A stretch of 64,000 bases of DNA from Megalonaias nervosa (Eukaryota > Mollusca > Bivalvia > Unionida > Unionidae). Each line of letters starts with the position of its first letter. The first letter of the stretch is position 1. The translations under genes and the position numbers were made by a program. The notes beneath the pieces were generated by a model. The model saw only the letters and a list, made by a program, of their open reading frames with translations. It ran no database searches and was not told where the DNA came from. The stretch covers positions 1 to 64,000 of the forward strand of contig JAECUM010001088.1 of assembly GCA_016617855.1 (NCBI GenBank), read 5' to 3'. This document shows positions 37,739-49,925 of this stretch, one piece after another.

Positions 37739-38045
37739 ATTTGTGTCTTGAAAATCTTGTTACTGATTCTCCTAAATGGATGGTCATATCAAGGTGGGGT
37801 TTTCATCAAAAGTCTTCAGATTGGTTTTGGTATTTTTGTTGTCGTAAATGAAAATGGTGCTGATCTGACATCCATTATGGCTGCCACAGTGGCTAATTTA
37901 AACACCTAGACACTTACAAGTATCAGGGATGGTTTCAACACTCTAGCAGTTAAAAATGGTGATCCTATCTTAAATTCCTAGAAACTTGTTAGGGGCAATA
38001 TAGTGTCAGTCCCTTTGAGGGATTCTTGTTTCTTGAAAAGTTCAT

Positions 38046-39591
38046 CATCAGTGTCATTTCTTTTTGGAGAAATGCAAAAAGTGAATCTGTTATTTATGGT
38101 CTCTTTGTTGACTGGCAGACTTAATCAAGCCACAATTTTCACCACTTGAGAACCATTTGAGAAGAAAAATTATTCCTCTGTTCCACAGGATACATGCTCT
38201 TTGCCATGGAATACATCCTCAGTTATTCTGTTTATAGAAAGAGATGAAGATAAGATATTTCAATTACCTTCCAAAATAACATTGCTAGTTTTAGCAGTGT
38301 AAGATATTATCCCTGATGTCTGGGAATGTAAGGAAACAATTGAAAAGCATGTTGATGATAAATGAGCACAGTGTAAAATCTGGAAAAGCTAGCTGGTTAT
38401 GCATAGCTATGCACCTGAGGGCAGAGTAGTTTTTGTTATGGGTTTGTAATCTGCGTATTGTGGTATGCATCCTGCTGGTATCTTTACCACAGTACTTTGC
38501 CAGTTAACCATTCTTTTGGTAAGAAGTCTCCTTCAGTCTTCATGCTTTTTGCTTGAAATTTTTGTTTCTGTCAAGGTCTCTTGTTTTTTTTTAAACACCA
38601 AAAGATTTCTGCAAAATGTGTCGGCAAAGAAACTATTTTAATTGCGTGTTATATTTCACTCATTTAGTAAGAAAAAAAGTAGCAGACATAAGCCTAATTA
38701 TTGCATGAGCTGGTAGTGAATAAAAAGGCAAAATCACTGGCAACATTTTAAGCCAAAATTCTAACAGAAAGCTGGAAAATAAGTCCTTGCTATTTGTTGG
38801 TAATGAAATGTGGAGGTGAAGTTCATGACTCACCATTTACAATGGGTTTTACTTTGATGCTTTGCCAATTAGTTAGGTAGGTAAATTAATTAGGTAAGTA
38901 AATTAATTCTTTTGGATGATAAACTTGTTTCAGCAAGAACATTGCTTGGTACATGAATGTGTATGCCAGTTGACTGATCAAGCATCCACAGGCTATTGCT
39001 TCTGTCAGAATGAACAACAGTTACACACAGTGCATGGAAGATAACAAAAAAAGAATTATTAGCTTTAACATTAAATGTTCAATGCAGATTAGATGTGTCA
39101 GGTTTTTTTTTAAGAGCTGAGATCTTTGACAAATAATAAGCCAAAAACCAAAACCAGTGACTGACTATTGACATATTTGAAATGAACATTGGATATGGAA
39201 ACTTTAAACTTCTTTATTCATTTACAGAAAAGTGCTCAGATAATTTTTTTTGTCAAGAAAATAAATCTTGCCAGGTTAAACTCTCATTTGCTTTGGCAAC
39301 AAAACTTTTTGTTGTAACTCAGAAAGAGCCATGTTACAACTGCATTGTATAGAAAACACAAAACCATGTTTTAATGAAATGCAGGGTTTTCCTCCATTCT
39401 CTTATTTGTATTCTGCCTCACTATATTACAGACCTTTGCCTCTTTCTTGTGTGCAGAAATATAATGAAGCATCAGTGAATAACAAATTTTGTAGAGTTAT
39501 TGATATTGTATACTGATACCTGATCAATTAAAATTAGCAACATTTTTTTTATATGCAGTTGATTTAAAATATGTAAATGGAATTTAAATGC
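38046..39591. other. No feature seen
   Basis: Unassigned AT-rich sequence; a small TTAGGTAGGTAAATTAATTA duplication lies at about 38872-38910. Confidence 0.5.
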
Positions 39592-39693
39592 CTACCATAT
39601 ATACTTGTTGCAAGTCAGTTCCAACAGCAAACAAAATAGACCCAGATCTACAATCACACAATTTATTGGCAGTTAAGGGTCTATGTATGGTAC
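39592..39693. mobile_element. Family B element, deletion derivative
   Basis: It starts TACCATATATACTTGTTGCA and ends near GGTCTATGTATGGTA. Only about 100 bp remain, with one hairpin (ACCCAGATCTACAATC / TTGGCAGTTAAGGGTC). Confidence 0.6.
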
Positions 39694-41805
39694 ACCTTTC
39701 AGGATACCTATGTGTTCCACCTCACCCCGACACCACTAAATAATGAAGTAATTTTTTTTAACAACAACAGTATATCAGAGTGTACAGACAGTTCTCCACT
39801 CTCAGTAGCAATGGTCCCACACCCTGTACAGTATTAGGATCCGAAGACTCATTAATCATGTCCATTACAATTGTTACACCAAAACTGAATTAAAATCCCA
39901 TCAGTTTCCAACTGTGAAAAAGAATTAAATTTTGCACAATAGAGAGAGAGGACCAATTACTGAAACAATAAATCTAAAATGAGGTTTTTTGTAGATCCAG
40001 ATTAACTGTAACTATTTAATCTGGGTTTATGTTGCAATACAGTAGTTTTGTTAGCTAGTTCTACTGGTTACTAGTCAATCTCAGTTCCCAGACTTTGCTA
40101 TTAGTAAAATTTTGGGGTGACTATCATTGCTCAGATATGGTATACCTTTCAGCAAGATGGATGTGAAAAGGGTTGAAAGTGATTAAAAGTTATTTAAAGA
40201 CCCACAGACTAGCAAAAAATTTGGAAACTTGTTATGAAGGTGCTTAGCTGGGCAAGAATGGGTGATTAAAATCAGTTTGACAAGGAAATTACATGCCCAG
40301 TGATGAATAGTAATGGACATTTAGATCAATTGTTTTTTAAGGCAGGCATGCTGTTCACAGTAGGACAAATAAAAGATTATTTCATTAATCATGCCTGTTG
40401 GGCTGGAAAGATAAATTAAAACAATAAAGTTGACAGCTTAGCCTGAGATAATGGTACCCAGGAGTCCAATTGATATTCACATTCAAATAACCTCATCAGT
40501 GAAACTCCCAGTCAGTGGTGGATGGTTTCCCCATATTGTTTTTTTTTTTGTTCCTTGTTAGTATTGAATTCACAAAATCATTCCTTAATAAATGATAGTA
40601 AATCATTTGCACTGTGTATAGTCTCCATCAATACCAAACAATAGAAGATATAATAACCATTGGAGATATATGTCAAATAAAATACACAGCTTGCAAATTG
40701 CATTGAAGAAATACCATTTATAATACTCAAGTTAAAATCATTTAGTTGAAACTATATTTTTTCAAAAACATCGATCTATGACATATACAGCCAAAATAAA
40801 GAGATGGTTTGACTATTCAGTATCAAGATAATCATGGTTAGTAACGTTTTTTTCTGTGAACAGTTTTTAAATGATATCAATAGCTGTTATAAGTTTCATG
40901 TTTAACTGTATATTCAAGGAGATTATATTTGTGGTTGTGAGTTATCTTTCATCATCATGGCTTCTAGTTGTCTTTCCTATTTGCAAACATGTTCATGTTG
41001 TAGGATCGCTTCTCACAGAACCAATTTTCTGACCATTTTATTGCATTCCCAGACCTCGTTTGGGTCAAATCCAAATGAAAAAAGTATTTACAAAGTTTAT
41101 GGAAACATGATCAAGTTAATGTCACATGTATTTAGATATATAGTTGATAAAACTGTAACACGGCTGTCTCAAAAATCTATTGGGGAAAACTTTTATCTCC
41201 TATAAATCAAGATATTTTATTGTCATTAAATTTTAGCAAATTATTGATGGGCAAACATAAATTTTTGATACGATGTTTAATTGGGGGAGGGAGTTTTTGG
41301 AAGCAAATAGAAGTCAATCTGGTCAAATAACTGTTAAGAACTTTAATATTACAAGTTAAAATTTGTCACTGGCATTGATGTTTTATATTATATATGATTA
41401 AAATGAACTCATCCCAAGAAAATAACATGCTTACAATTTTAGCTTAAATTAGTTTCCAGACTAAATTCATCATATTATGTGCTTGTTTGCTACATAGTTT
41501 TGATCAACAGTTAATATAAACTTCGGAAATAGAAACTAAATGTGTATAATTTAACTAAGCCTTTATAACAAAGCATATAGATTGGTTAATATGATATCAT
41601 TTACAGCAGAAAACTAGAAGTTAATCATTCATAACTTAAGAAAGGAACTACTTATATAGTCATGTGCCCTTCTTGTGAACTTTAACAACATCTTTGAGAC
41701 ATGGTTAAAATATTGCTTTGTTATTTATTTTATGAAATTTGTAAATAGGTTTATGACTTTTAGAGCATTCATGTAGTCCTGAAGCCAAATTAATTACACA
41801 CAGTA
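39694..41805. other. No feature seen
   Basis: The 82-codon + frame at 40957 (Cys- and Ser-rich start) has no splice or domain support. Confidence 0.5.
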
Positions 41806-41818
41806 TGAATGGCCTTTG

Positions 41819-42069
41819 TTGTTGTTGTATCGTTTCATTTCAACGCCATTTTTCAGCACACGATAGGCTAGACATGGCGGCCAGTATTAATGGTGGAGGA
41901 AGAACCCAGGAAAATCCGGAAAGAACCACCGACCCACAAGAAGCTACTGGCAAGCTTTCTCACATACCCACATTGGCCAAATCCGAGACTCGAACCCATG
42001 CAGACAGAGGTGAGATGGCAGCGATCCGTAACGAAGAGCGCTTTTGACCACTCGGCCACTCGGGGCCCC
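41819..42069 (-). mobile_element. SINE family D, 13-bp TSD
   Basis: A perfect 13-bp duplication TGAATGGCCTTTG flanks it (41806-41818, 42070-42082). On the minus strand: GAGTGGCCGAGTGGTC (box A) and GGTTCGAGTCTCGG (box B), then the body and a CAA-repeat tail. It resembles a tRNA-Ser or tRNA-Leu head. Confidence 0.9.
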
Positions 42070-42082
42070 TGAATGGCCTTTG

Positions 42083-43229
42083 ACTTGTTACAGCAGTTAA
42101 TGCAGAATTTAATTGATTTTCAAGCATCATAACTTTATAAATCACGTAAAATATGAAGTTTAGTTTTTAAATGACAAGAAATTACTGTAAAAATAGCAAA
42201 AGGATAATTGTTTTACAAAATTAAAAATAAGAGAAAATTAACAAAAGAAGATTAAAATTAAAGTAATAAACAATACAGAAATTATAATCAATTTGTATTT
42301 ATCTGTGATTATGAACACTAAGTATTCCTTATCAAATTCAAAGCACTTCTCATTCCCTTGCAGCTGAAACTGCACTCAACACTTGCCCCTTTTTCTCTAG
42401 TTGAAACTTTTCTACCTTTTCATTTTTTTTTCTCTACACTCTTTCTTTGTTTGACACAACCAAAACCCATTCAGAAAGACTTTTGAAATTTCAGTCATGT
42501 GTTATACACATGGAAACAGTTGGTCTTACTTCATGTAAAAAAAGAACCTGATTGCTCAATGTTCGACTGACAAAGAATAACGAAGCTATTTTCACTTTGC
42601 AAAATCTGCTAGTTTGAATTGCAGATCCTAAATATCTAGTTTGAAATGGCTAAGTCATAAATATAATTTATTCTTGTTATATAACACATCCATGGGTCTG
42701 ATGGATTGAAAAGGTCACATTCGGTGACTGTGGAGAGTACCAATTAAATTTTTAAGCGGCCTTCATTCTGAGTAAAGAAATTGAATATTTCAGCAAATTC
42801 TTTTTGATTTTTACTTTATGTGCAAGAGCAAAATGTTGTGAACAAAAAATTCTTCATTGCATCATTTTAGTTAAATTTTCTACTATTTGCTTATTATTAT
42901 TTTCAATGGTATCACTGGAAAATCTCTGCTGAATAGGACAAGCTCTTTCAGTTATCTGAACCTTAGTTTCATTACATAGGGCAATCAGGCAACTGTTGAT
43001 GAGGAGCCCTGACAAAAGATGCTGTCATTTTCATGCCTGCGTTGTTCTAGAAAAAGAAATCTCATGAAATGCCCATACACTTGCTATATAGGTTATTCAG
43101 AAGATCTAATGTAGAAGTGATTTAATATGGCAATTGACAGGGTGCAAATACTTTTTACAAAGACATATTTTCCTTTTAATTATACATGAAGAATGTTGTA
43201 TATGTTCTTTATTTTTCTCCACTTTTCAG
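42083..43229. other. Sequence upstream of the candidate first coding exon
   Basis: It ends in the acceptor at 43229, so it should be intron if the exon is real. No upstream non-coding exon could be identified. Confidence 0.5.
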
Positions 43230-43292
43230 ATGCTGATCATATTTAGTGGTCTTGCTGTCCTGTAGAGACAGAATGCCGATGCGGTATCACAG

Positions 43293-43509
43293 ATGAAATA
43301 TCAACCTGTGGCAACAATGGATACTGCTACTAATAGCAGACCAAGAGCACAGTCCCGTGCCAGTGTGCCACATAGACGATCTCATGGAAAGGAAAAACGT
43401 GGAAGCCGCACATACAGTTCATCAGAAGATGACTTTTATTCAGATGACAACTTGAGACCATATGAAGAAGTCAAGACAGCTCACCATGACAAGAAACTGA
43501 ATGGCCTAG
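43293..43509 (+). CDS. Candidate first coding exon of an unrecognised gene
   Basis: A strong acceptor (pyrimidine-rich tract ending TTTTCAG) ends at 43229. From 43230 all three frames hit stops before 43266, so 43230-43292 reads as 5' UTR and ATG at 43293 as the start. The frame runs 72 full codons to a consensus donor (CTAG|GTATGT) at 43510, leaving one base (G), so the exon ends in phase 1. A second possible acceptor (CCTGTAG) ends at 43265; using it would keep the frame open upstream of the ATG. The peptide is low-complexity and probably disordered: a basic stretch (residues about 16-37, rich in R, H, K and S) followed by an acidic serine motif TYSSSEDDFYSDD, a good casein-kinase-type context. 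No membrane segment or domain is visible. The mix of basic and Ser/acidic residues resembles cytoplasmic N-termini of signalling or adhesion proteins. Teneurin N-termini also carry a YSSSE motif, but that likeness is too short to name the gene. Confidence 0.55.
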
Positions 43510-44183
43510 GTATGTATGGAAAACCATTACAGCCAGGTTTCCATGATCTTATTGTGTGGGATGGATGTTTGAGCCTCACCAGTGTCAGATAATGGCAAGA
43601 TGTGGGTGTCTATTTTGTACCTGCTGTTACAGCATTGTCAGAGTGAAGGTTGTTTGTTAAACATTTTGTGTTGGACACAGTGGGGATGCATCACAGTATC
43701 ATGGAGCTCCCAAAATTGCATTTTGTGACTTATTTTTGTTCACGCAAATAGTTTGAAACTGATCACTTTATTTTAGATGCTGAAGTTTAGTTCTAAGGCA
43801 CAAGATGGTATTAATAGTGTACCATTCAAAGCAGAGTTGTAAGTCAGTGTCTGTTCTTGGACGCATCATTGTGGGATTTACACTGATTTCTGAAATTCCC
43901 ATAAAATCTATTGAATATGCAAAAATCATTTGAAAGCCCTACTTCATTAAATCTCCTGTATATAATATAATTCTTCCCTTTTTTAGTTCATATGACCATA
44001 AGACCAAGCAATCATACAGTACAGCCTTGCAGCTGTTGTGCACCACATGTTGTCTGTCAGCTGTCTGTCAGCTGTTCTTGTTATGATACTGGAGTCCACA
44101 CATTCCTGATACACTTGAAATCAAACTTGGTATATGGATTCATATAATATGAATGATTTATGAAATAAAAGCTGTGAACAAAG

Positions 44184-44187
<4 letters not shown>

Positions 44188-44221
<34 letters not shown>
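44188..44221. repeat. (CA)n microsatellite
   Basis: Pure run of about 17 dinucleotides. Confidence 0.95.
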
Positions 44222-44223
<2 letters not shown>

Positions 44224-44278
44224 AAGGGGGTGTGTGCAGTATTTGTGGTATTTTCCTTCTTAAACAGTGCTTAATTTT

Positions 44279-44388
44279 GACCTTGGAAATTCATCCTTTG
44301 CACAAACCTGTTATGAGAGATCACCTTTCTTGAGAGGCTGATTTTTATTGTCAGAAGAGGTGGTCTCACAGGACATGTTTTATTGTAA
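44279..44388. mobile_element. Family F copy, short, in candidate intron
   Basis: GACCTTGGAAATTC, AACCTGTTATGAGAGATCAC, and GTGGTCTCACAGGACATGTT ending near ATTGTAATG. It is close in structure to the copy at 21930. Confidence 0.6.
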
Positions 44389-44502
44389 TGAGAAAGCCTG
44401 TATCAAGGATTTTACTCTTTTAGGTGGAATACATACAAAATGTATTAGTGTTACAACTTTACCAGTCAACTATTCCCATAATTTCCTAATTTTACAACAA
44501 CA

Positions 44503-44505
<3 letters not shown>

Positions 44506-44553
<48 letters not shown>
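44506..44553. repeat. (AAT)n microsatellite
   Basis: Pure run of about 15 trinucleotides. Confidence 0.95.
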
Positions 44554-45142
44554 TCAATGACAACAGCAACTAATAGTTCATGGTGAAAATGGCTTCCAGT
44601 TCATCAAGATATGTGTTTACAGTGCCCAGTGGGATATTAAAATGCCCAACGGGAGATTAAAATGCCCTTAGGGAAGGATAATTACCATGCCCATTCACAT
44701 TTTTGATAATGGTAGGTGGGACACTTGTTGGTATTTGTGATAATTCTCTATGATTTCATCACTTGTATTATCATTGTAAAAAATAAAAAATGGGCAGTAG
44801 AGTCTCTTTTGGAAAGTGTTTCATAATATGTCCCAGTTTGACACTTTCTGAATGGATGATCCTGCATTTAGGCATCTAGATTCTTTTAAAAAAATGAAGG
44901 AAGTGGAAAATAACAGACCTTTCTGTTTTCAGATCTATTTGTTATAGATCAGAGGAGCTTATGGGATGGTCTGTTGTTTGTCATAGATCATAGGAGCTTA
45001 TGGGATGGTTTGTTGTTTGTCCGTCTGTTAACTCTCACTACTCCTCCTAAACTACTTGGAGGATTGCCATACAACCTTACACACACATTAACCACATGGT
45101 CCAGTTTGTCCTACATGAAAACTGTGCTGCTCAGACATACAA

Positions 45143-45434
45143 TAAGTCTGGTGGCCTAGTGATTAGATCCTCCTTCTCAGATGCATGAGGTCATGGGTTC
45201 GAACCCTGGCCAAGTCATACCAAAGATTTATAAAAATGATACCAACATCTGCCTCACTCAGTGCTAAGCATTTAGAGGTTAGTTTTAGGACTGGTCAGCC
45301 TGGTGTCAGGATAATGTGACTGGGTGAGACATCATGCTACATGTCTGCAGCATGATGCCACATTGCAGACATTGTAGTGATATGACTGCAAAATTGTTAA
45401 CACTATGTTGAAAATCCAAATCGCTCATGCACAC
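45143..45434 (+). mobile_element. SINE family C, nested in family A
   Basis: Box A GGCCTAGTGATTAGATC and box B GGGTTCGAACCC are present; the tail is (CA)-rich. Direct repeats ACATACAA flank it (45135-45142, 45435-45442), inside the CAGACATCCAATATGG block of a family A monomer. Confidence 0.85.
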
Positions 45435-45911
45435 ACATACAAAAAGGCTGTCACAGTGGCCATTTTAAAATTTTACTACGCCTAAAATGATGGTTGAATC
45501 AAGAAAAGGCTTTTATTGAAAGACTTCTTGTGACATCGTGTTGGTCCTAAACAAAATCGGTGCCAATCTGATGTCCAAAGTGGCTATCACAGTTGCCATC
45601 TTGAAAATCTTAATATCGTTACTTGTTTTGAATGGATGGTGATATCTTTATGGGATTTCACTAAAAGGCTTCTTATGATGTATAGTTGGTCCTAAATGAA
45701 AATGGTGTTGATCTGAAATTGAAGATGGTTTCCACAGTGGCCATCCCAAGAATCTTGTTATTACTGCCTCTTCTTCATGGATGTTCTTATCAGCATGGAG
45801 TTTCACTAAAAGACTTCTTATGATGTCTAGTTGATGCTAAATGAAGATGATGCTGATCTGATGACCAATATGGCCACCACAGTGTCCATTTTGAAAATCT
45901 TGTTATTGCCA

Positions 45912-46014
45912 CTTCTTGAGAATGGAAAGGAAATGGACTTTCTTGAGAATGGAAAGGAAATGGACTTTCTTGAGAATGAAAAGGAAATGGACTTTCTTGA
46001 GAATGGAAAGTTAT
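45912..46014. repeat. 27-bp tandem repeat inside family A, about 4 copies
   Basis: CTTGAGAATGGAAAGGAAAT recurs at 27-bp steps just after a GAAAATCTTGTTATTGCC block, within a family A monomer. Copies are nearly identical, so the expansion is recent. Confidence 0.85.
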
Positions 46015-46198
46015 CTTGAAAATATTGTTATGTCTACTCCTCTCCAAATGGATTGCTATATCAGCATGGGGTTTTCACCAGTAGATTTCGTATGATACCT
46101 AGTTGGTCCTAAATGAAAATGGTGCCAATCATGCATCCAAAATCATGTTGTCACTACTCACCATGAATTGATGGTCATTATGACACGTTTTAAGAATG

Positions 46199-46413
46199 TA
46201 TCATATATACTCACTTACAGTGGAATCAAACTGCAAGCAACAAAGATACTAGTCTACTGTAGCATAATACTCCTGCAGGTCAGAGTCTGTGTTGTTTGTT
46301 CTACTGATAACGCCTAACAAACTGCACAGAACCAGATCTGCCAGCGCATTATGCTATGGCAGATCTGGATCTGTTCAGTTTGCAATTGGACTTATAAGCG
46401 AGTATATATGGTA
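46199..46413 (-). mobile_element. Family B foldback element adjacent to family A
   Basis: It starts ATCATATATACTCACTTA and ends GGACTTATAAGCGAGTATAT. Reversed spacer and both hairpins are present. It abuts the end of the family A element at about 46195. Confidence 0.8.
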
Positions 46414-47839
46414 GTTCTTTGCTAGAGAAAGAAGATTGTTCTCTGTGCCATGTTAACATCTTGCTCTTCATAATGTATCATTTTCATGTATACATATTGT
46501 CTGGACTGATGTCCTAAATTTGGTGAGAAATCTATCAAATTGCTCCTCAGCAAAGGGTGTACAGAAAAATGATTGCTGAAACTCCCCTGTAGGAAGGAGC
46601 TTAATTGGTTATGTTCAAGTGGTTTTCATGCATCATAGTGGTACTTTTAGCCTGGACTAGGAGTTATGTCTCACATAGTGATTGGTAACCTGTGCTAGGT
46701 GTCAGTCCTCTCTCTCTCTCTATATTCTGAACTAGTAATTATAATGTTATGTATACATGGACAGCTTATTACAAAATTTTAGTTTGCTTAGTAGAAATTA
46801 TGATCCATTTGAGTAGTTGTGTTTAGTCACTTTATTAATGACTTCCTTCCTGTGAGACAGTTCATTTATGGAACTTGATTAAGAAACTTTATAGATATAA
46901 AGTGAGAGGATATCTTGGACATTTAGAAGGAATGCAGTTTATATAGCATGTGTTGACCCCCTTTTTTTAAGAGTTTATATTTACATATATATATATTTTT
47001 TTAATAAAGGATGTTAACATTTTTTTTTATCATCAGTACAGTATGTTTATGTTTGTTTGGAAAGGTTTATCTTCCTAAAGTTTTGTTTGCAGTTCATTAT
47101 TTTTACATTTGTAGAACTTAAAGTGGTCACTACTTAGCCAGTCCTGTGCTGATGTGTTATTGTGTGATTTAGGACTCTTCATGAGTGAAAATACAAGCCT
47201 TTGATATAGAAAGTATTTGAAGACATCTTACCACTGACATTGATATTGTGAACATTGATAAAATAAATATTTCCTGTAGAACAGTTTGTTTTTTTTTCAC
47301 TCTACTTCCTGTTGACTGCTTTAGTTGGACTGCAGAACAGTTTATTTGGAATTTCTACAGAACAATTTATTTAGACTTCAGATTTCTTAAGTATAACAGC
47401 TGGGACAGAGGATATCTAATTCAGATTATTGTGGAGCATTTACTAACAAACATGTGTTAGAAATACAAGTAATAAAGCTTCTTGCACAATTGAGAGACAG
47501 TCAAGCCAGTAGTCTAGAACCTTAATGGCAGTGCCATTGTGTTAAGTGAAAAATTGTACAGTCAAAGATGGTTAAGTAGTTTAAAATGGTGTCCATTGCT
47601 TTTCACAAATGCCTTCATGAGCTGAAACATAACAACCTATGATCTTACTTTCGTGTGATTAGGAATACTGGAGATCCATTTGAAAATGCAGCATGAGAAC
47701 AGAAATACAAAAACATTTGTCCATGTTAGATGTCACCAACATTTGTCTCTCCTTCAAGTTAAGACAAATCCATGCTTCAAAAGAACCTGTCACATATCAT
47801 TTGGAACAAAATATTTGTTCCAACATAAAATTTTTATAT
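46414..47839. other. Candidate intron sequence, unassigned
   Basis: At 47275-47375 the block CAGAACAGTTTGTTT recurs about three times, a short decayed repeat. The missing exon that should precede 48254 was looked for here and not found. Confidence 0.45.
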
Positions 47840-48195
47840 AAGCATTCATGACAATTTAGTTCACATGTTTTCTGTTCCAACATGTCCCAAAATGTACATG
47901 GGTGATTATCAGTCAAGTTCATCTGTATAGGCCCCCCCCACCAATCCCATGTCATAAATGTCCTGGACATTTATGACAATTAGATTCATCTGTTTTGTTC
48001 CCCACTCATCCCAAAGTATATATGGGTACATGTATTTATAACAGATTCATCTGTTAAGGTCAACATCCCAAAATATAGGTCAGTGTTCATGACAATCAGG
48101 TTAACCTGTTTTGATCCCAACACATCCCAAAAGATATATGGACATTTATAACAATTAGTTGGACCTGTTTTGGTTGCAACACATCCCACAACATA
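47840..48195. repeat. Degenerate tandem repeat of about 66 bp
   Basis: The blocks ATGACAATTAG, TTCATCTGTTTTG and CACATCCCAAAATATATGG recur about five times. The array ends about 60 bp before the candidate exon at 48254. Confidence 0.7.
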
Positions 48196-48253
48196 TTACA
48201 GACAGCTGTTTATGATAAACCTTCTTTAAATGTTATGTAATGTTCATTGCCAG

Positions 48254-48359
48254 AATTGCATGAAACAGTTGGGATATCAGTCCACTGCAAAAGTTCTTGA
48301 GATAGACAAAGATGCATTTAAAAAATACCAAAGATTCCAGCTAATAATAGATACAGCAG
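48254..48359 (+). CDS. Candidate internal coding exon, LisH-like spacing
   Basis: The 106-bp segment is bounded by an acceptor CATTGCCAG (weak pyrimidine tract) and a good donor GCAG|GTAGGT. In phase 0 it is open for 35 codons and leaves one base (G). The other two frames contain stops. The peptide includes the stretch MKQLGYQSTAKVLEIDKD, with mixed charged and hydrophobic residues typical of a helical protein. The GYxxTAxxL spacing recalls the second half of a LisH motif, but a single short exon cannot establish that. It lies directly after a degenerate tandem array, unlike its repeat-rich surroundings in codon-like composition. Its exit phase (1) fits the entry phase of the candidate exon at 52252. 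It does not fit the exit phase of the exon at 43293, so another exon would have to lie between them. The function is unknown. Confidence 0.45.
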
Positions 48360-49799
48360 GTAGGTTATAGAAACTTGGCAGGTGTTTGAATCAATCAGTT
48401 GTTGAAATCTCATAGGTGATAAAGTCAACATGTTTTCACGTTCTGACCACACATGTGGATTTTCCAGCAATATGTGGAATTCTTCTTTTTGCATAATAGG
48501 ATCATTGAAAACTGCAAATTGGTGGATTTCTCAGAAATGTTTGGGCAGAGTCAACATAATTATTTAAAAGTTTTTTGTTGTACTTAGCTTCCCTATTAGT
48601 TAAAGAACTATTGAATTGATTGTACAATTGTTGAAGTTTGTGAAGACATGCATGTACTGAATAGTAAATTCTTTTGAAATGAAATTAAGATAGTTAATGA
48701 CTTCTCTTTAATATCTGAGGTTGGACATTTTTCAAATATTTAAAACATGTTATAAGGAAAAGGAAGGATGTTGAAATATTTATTGTTGATGAAAATAAAG
48801 AATTTCCTTCATACAGATAAAATGGGAAAATTAGTTCAGAGTTAAAGATCATGAACAACCTGAAACTATCTTTGTACTACCATTTATACTTACCATGTCT
48901 ACAAATTTTCAATTTGTTCGAATCATTTGACTAAAATTGGTATTGCTGAAAATAATGTACTTGTTTTTAATATTGACAAAAAAACCATAAAGACTTTATT
49001 TGGACTCTGTTCATTTTGGACCACATTTTGGAAAGGTACATTTTGGTCCATAGTTTTGGTTTTATGAGGTTTTTAGTACCATGATAAGCACATGGTAGGC
49101 TGGGAAGACCATAGAAAGAACCACTGACCCATGAGAAGGTACTAACCTTTCTGTTTTCTTACAGAGAAAAGATAAAATAGATACAGTTATTTATAGTCTA
49201 TTATCCTGTTAAATGATATGACAAAGATTATATATTTCACCAGTTCTTAACAAAAATCCTCCATTGTTAGAAGTTAGCCCAAGCTTGGTGTTAGGAATTA
49301 GCATTGTTGGCTGTCATGGTTTTATTATTGCAATAGCTAGGGGCCAGCTTAAGTTAAACTTGATTACAGATAATCAAAGTGATTCAGATAATGAGATACT
49401 ATTATTATGCCAGATACCTATACTATTCTAAGTTATAATAATATCATGCCCTGATAGCCTGTGGCCACTAATTGGCCATCTAACTAGATCCCCTTTAGGG
49501 TCCCAAGGTTAAGCCCTCTTTTGTTTACCCAGCTGTCAGCTGTTGGAGGATGAAGAGCCATTGTTGTGCTGTTTCAGCTAAGTTGTTTGTCCACATAGTA
49601 ATACAGGAAGTATTTAAGATAGACTTGCTTATATTTGGGAAATATAGGACCTTGTTATATTTGGGAAATATTGGACCTTTGTTTTGGATATTAAGGTTGA
49701 AACATGGAGGATCATAATAATGCAGATAGGTAAGGATATATAGATGTACTAAATGGATCTAGCTGTCATATTTTAGTGTAAAATGTTTCAAATTCTTTC
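48360..49799. other. Candidate intron sequence
   Basis: Starts at the GTAGGT donor. Holds a family D fragment (49065-49145); otherwise unassigned. Confidence 0.45.
49065..49145 (-). mobile_element. SINE family D fragment
   Basis: AGAACCACTGACCCATGAGA and AGGTACTAACCTTTCT match the reverse of the D body (GGGTCGGTGGTTCTTTC). Only about 80 bp are recognisable. Confidence 0.5.
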
Positions 49800-49925
49800 A
49801 TGTGGCTCTTGGACATTTGAACTCCAAGACATTTCTACCTCAAGACAGTTGAACCCCAGAGACAATTTGGCCCGGACATTTTGACCCCAGGGACAATTCA
49901 ACTCCAAGAAAATTCAATCCCAGCT
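49800..49925. repeat. Degenerate short-unit repeat, about 20 bp
   Basis: GACATTTGAACTCCAA, GACAGTTGAACCCCAGA, GACATTTTGACCCCAGG and GACAATTCAACTCCAAG follow one another. Confidence 0.7.

Larger units (their letters stand above)
35140..38045 (+). mobile_element. Family A element, twice interrupted
   Basis: The head at 35140-35253 (GACCAGAAGAACTTG; GATTGCCATGAAACTTT) is split from its continuation at 36188 (CTTTACACATACACTCAT) by a 934-bp insertion. Monomers run from 36188 to about 37273 at about 145-bp spacing. A second interruption of about 465 bp (roughly 37274-37738) has no monomer similarity. The array then resumes (TTGTGTCTTGAAAATCTTG) and ends with the tail and hairpin AGTCCCTTTGAGGGATT at 38008-38024. 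Both interruptions post-date the element. Confidence 0.75.
44943..46195 (+). mobile_element. Family A element interrupted by a SINE
   Basis: The first part of the head is duplicated in tandem (ATAGATCAGAGGAGCTTATG at 44945 and a near copy about 46 bp later). A family C SINE sits at 45143-45434 in the CAGACATACAATA block. Monomers then continue to about 46195, where a family B element begins. An internal 27-bp array lies at 45912-46014. No tail is seen. If the exon model is right, the element lies in the intron region between 43509 and 48254. Confidence 0.75.

Noticed and set aside
43293..43509. Naming the first exon as a teneurin
   Set aside because: Only a YSSSE motif and general composition agree; the other two candidate exons give no support.
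48254..48359. Calling a LisH domain
   Set aside because: Only the GYxxTAxxL half of the pattern is present on one 35-residue exon.
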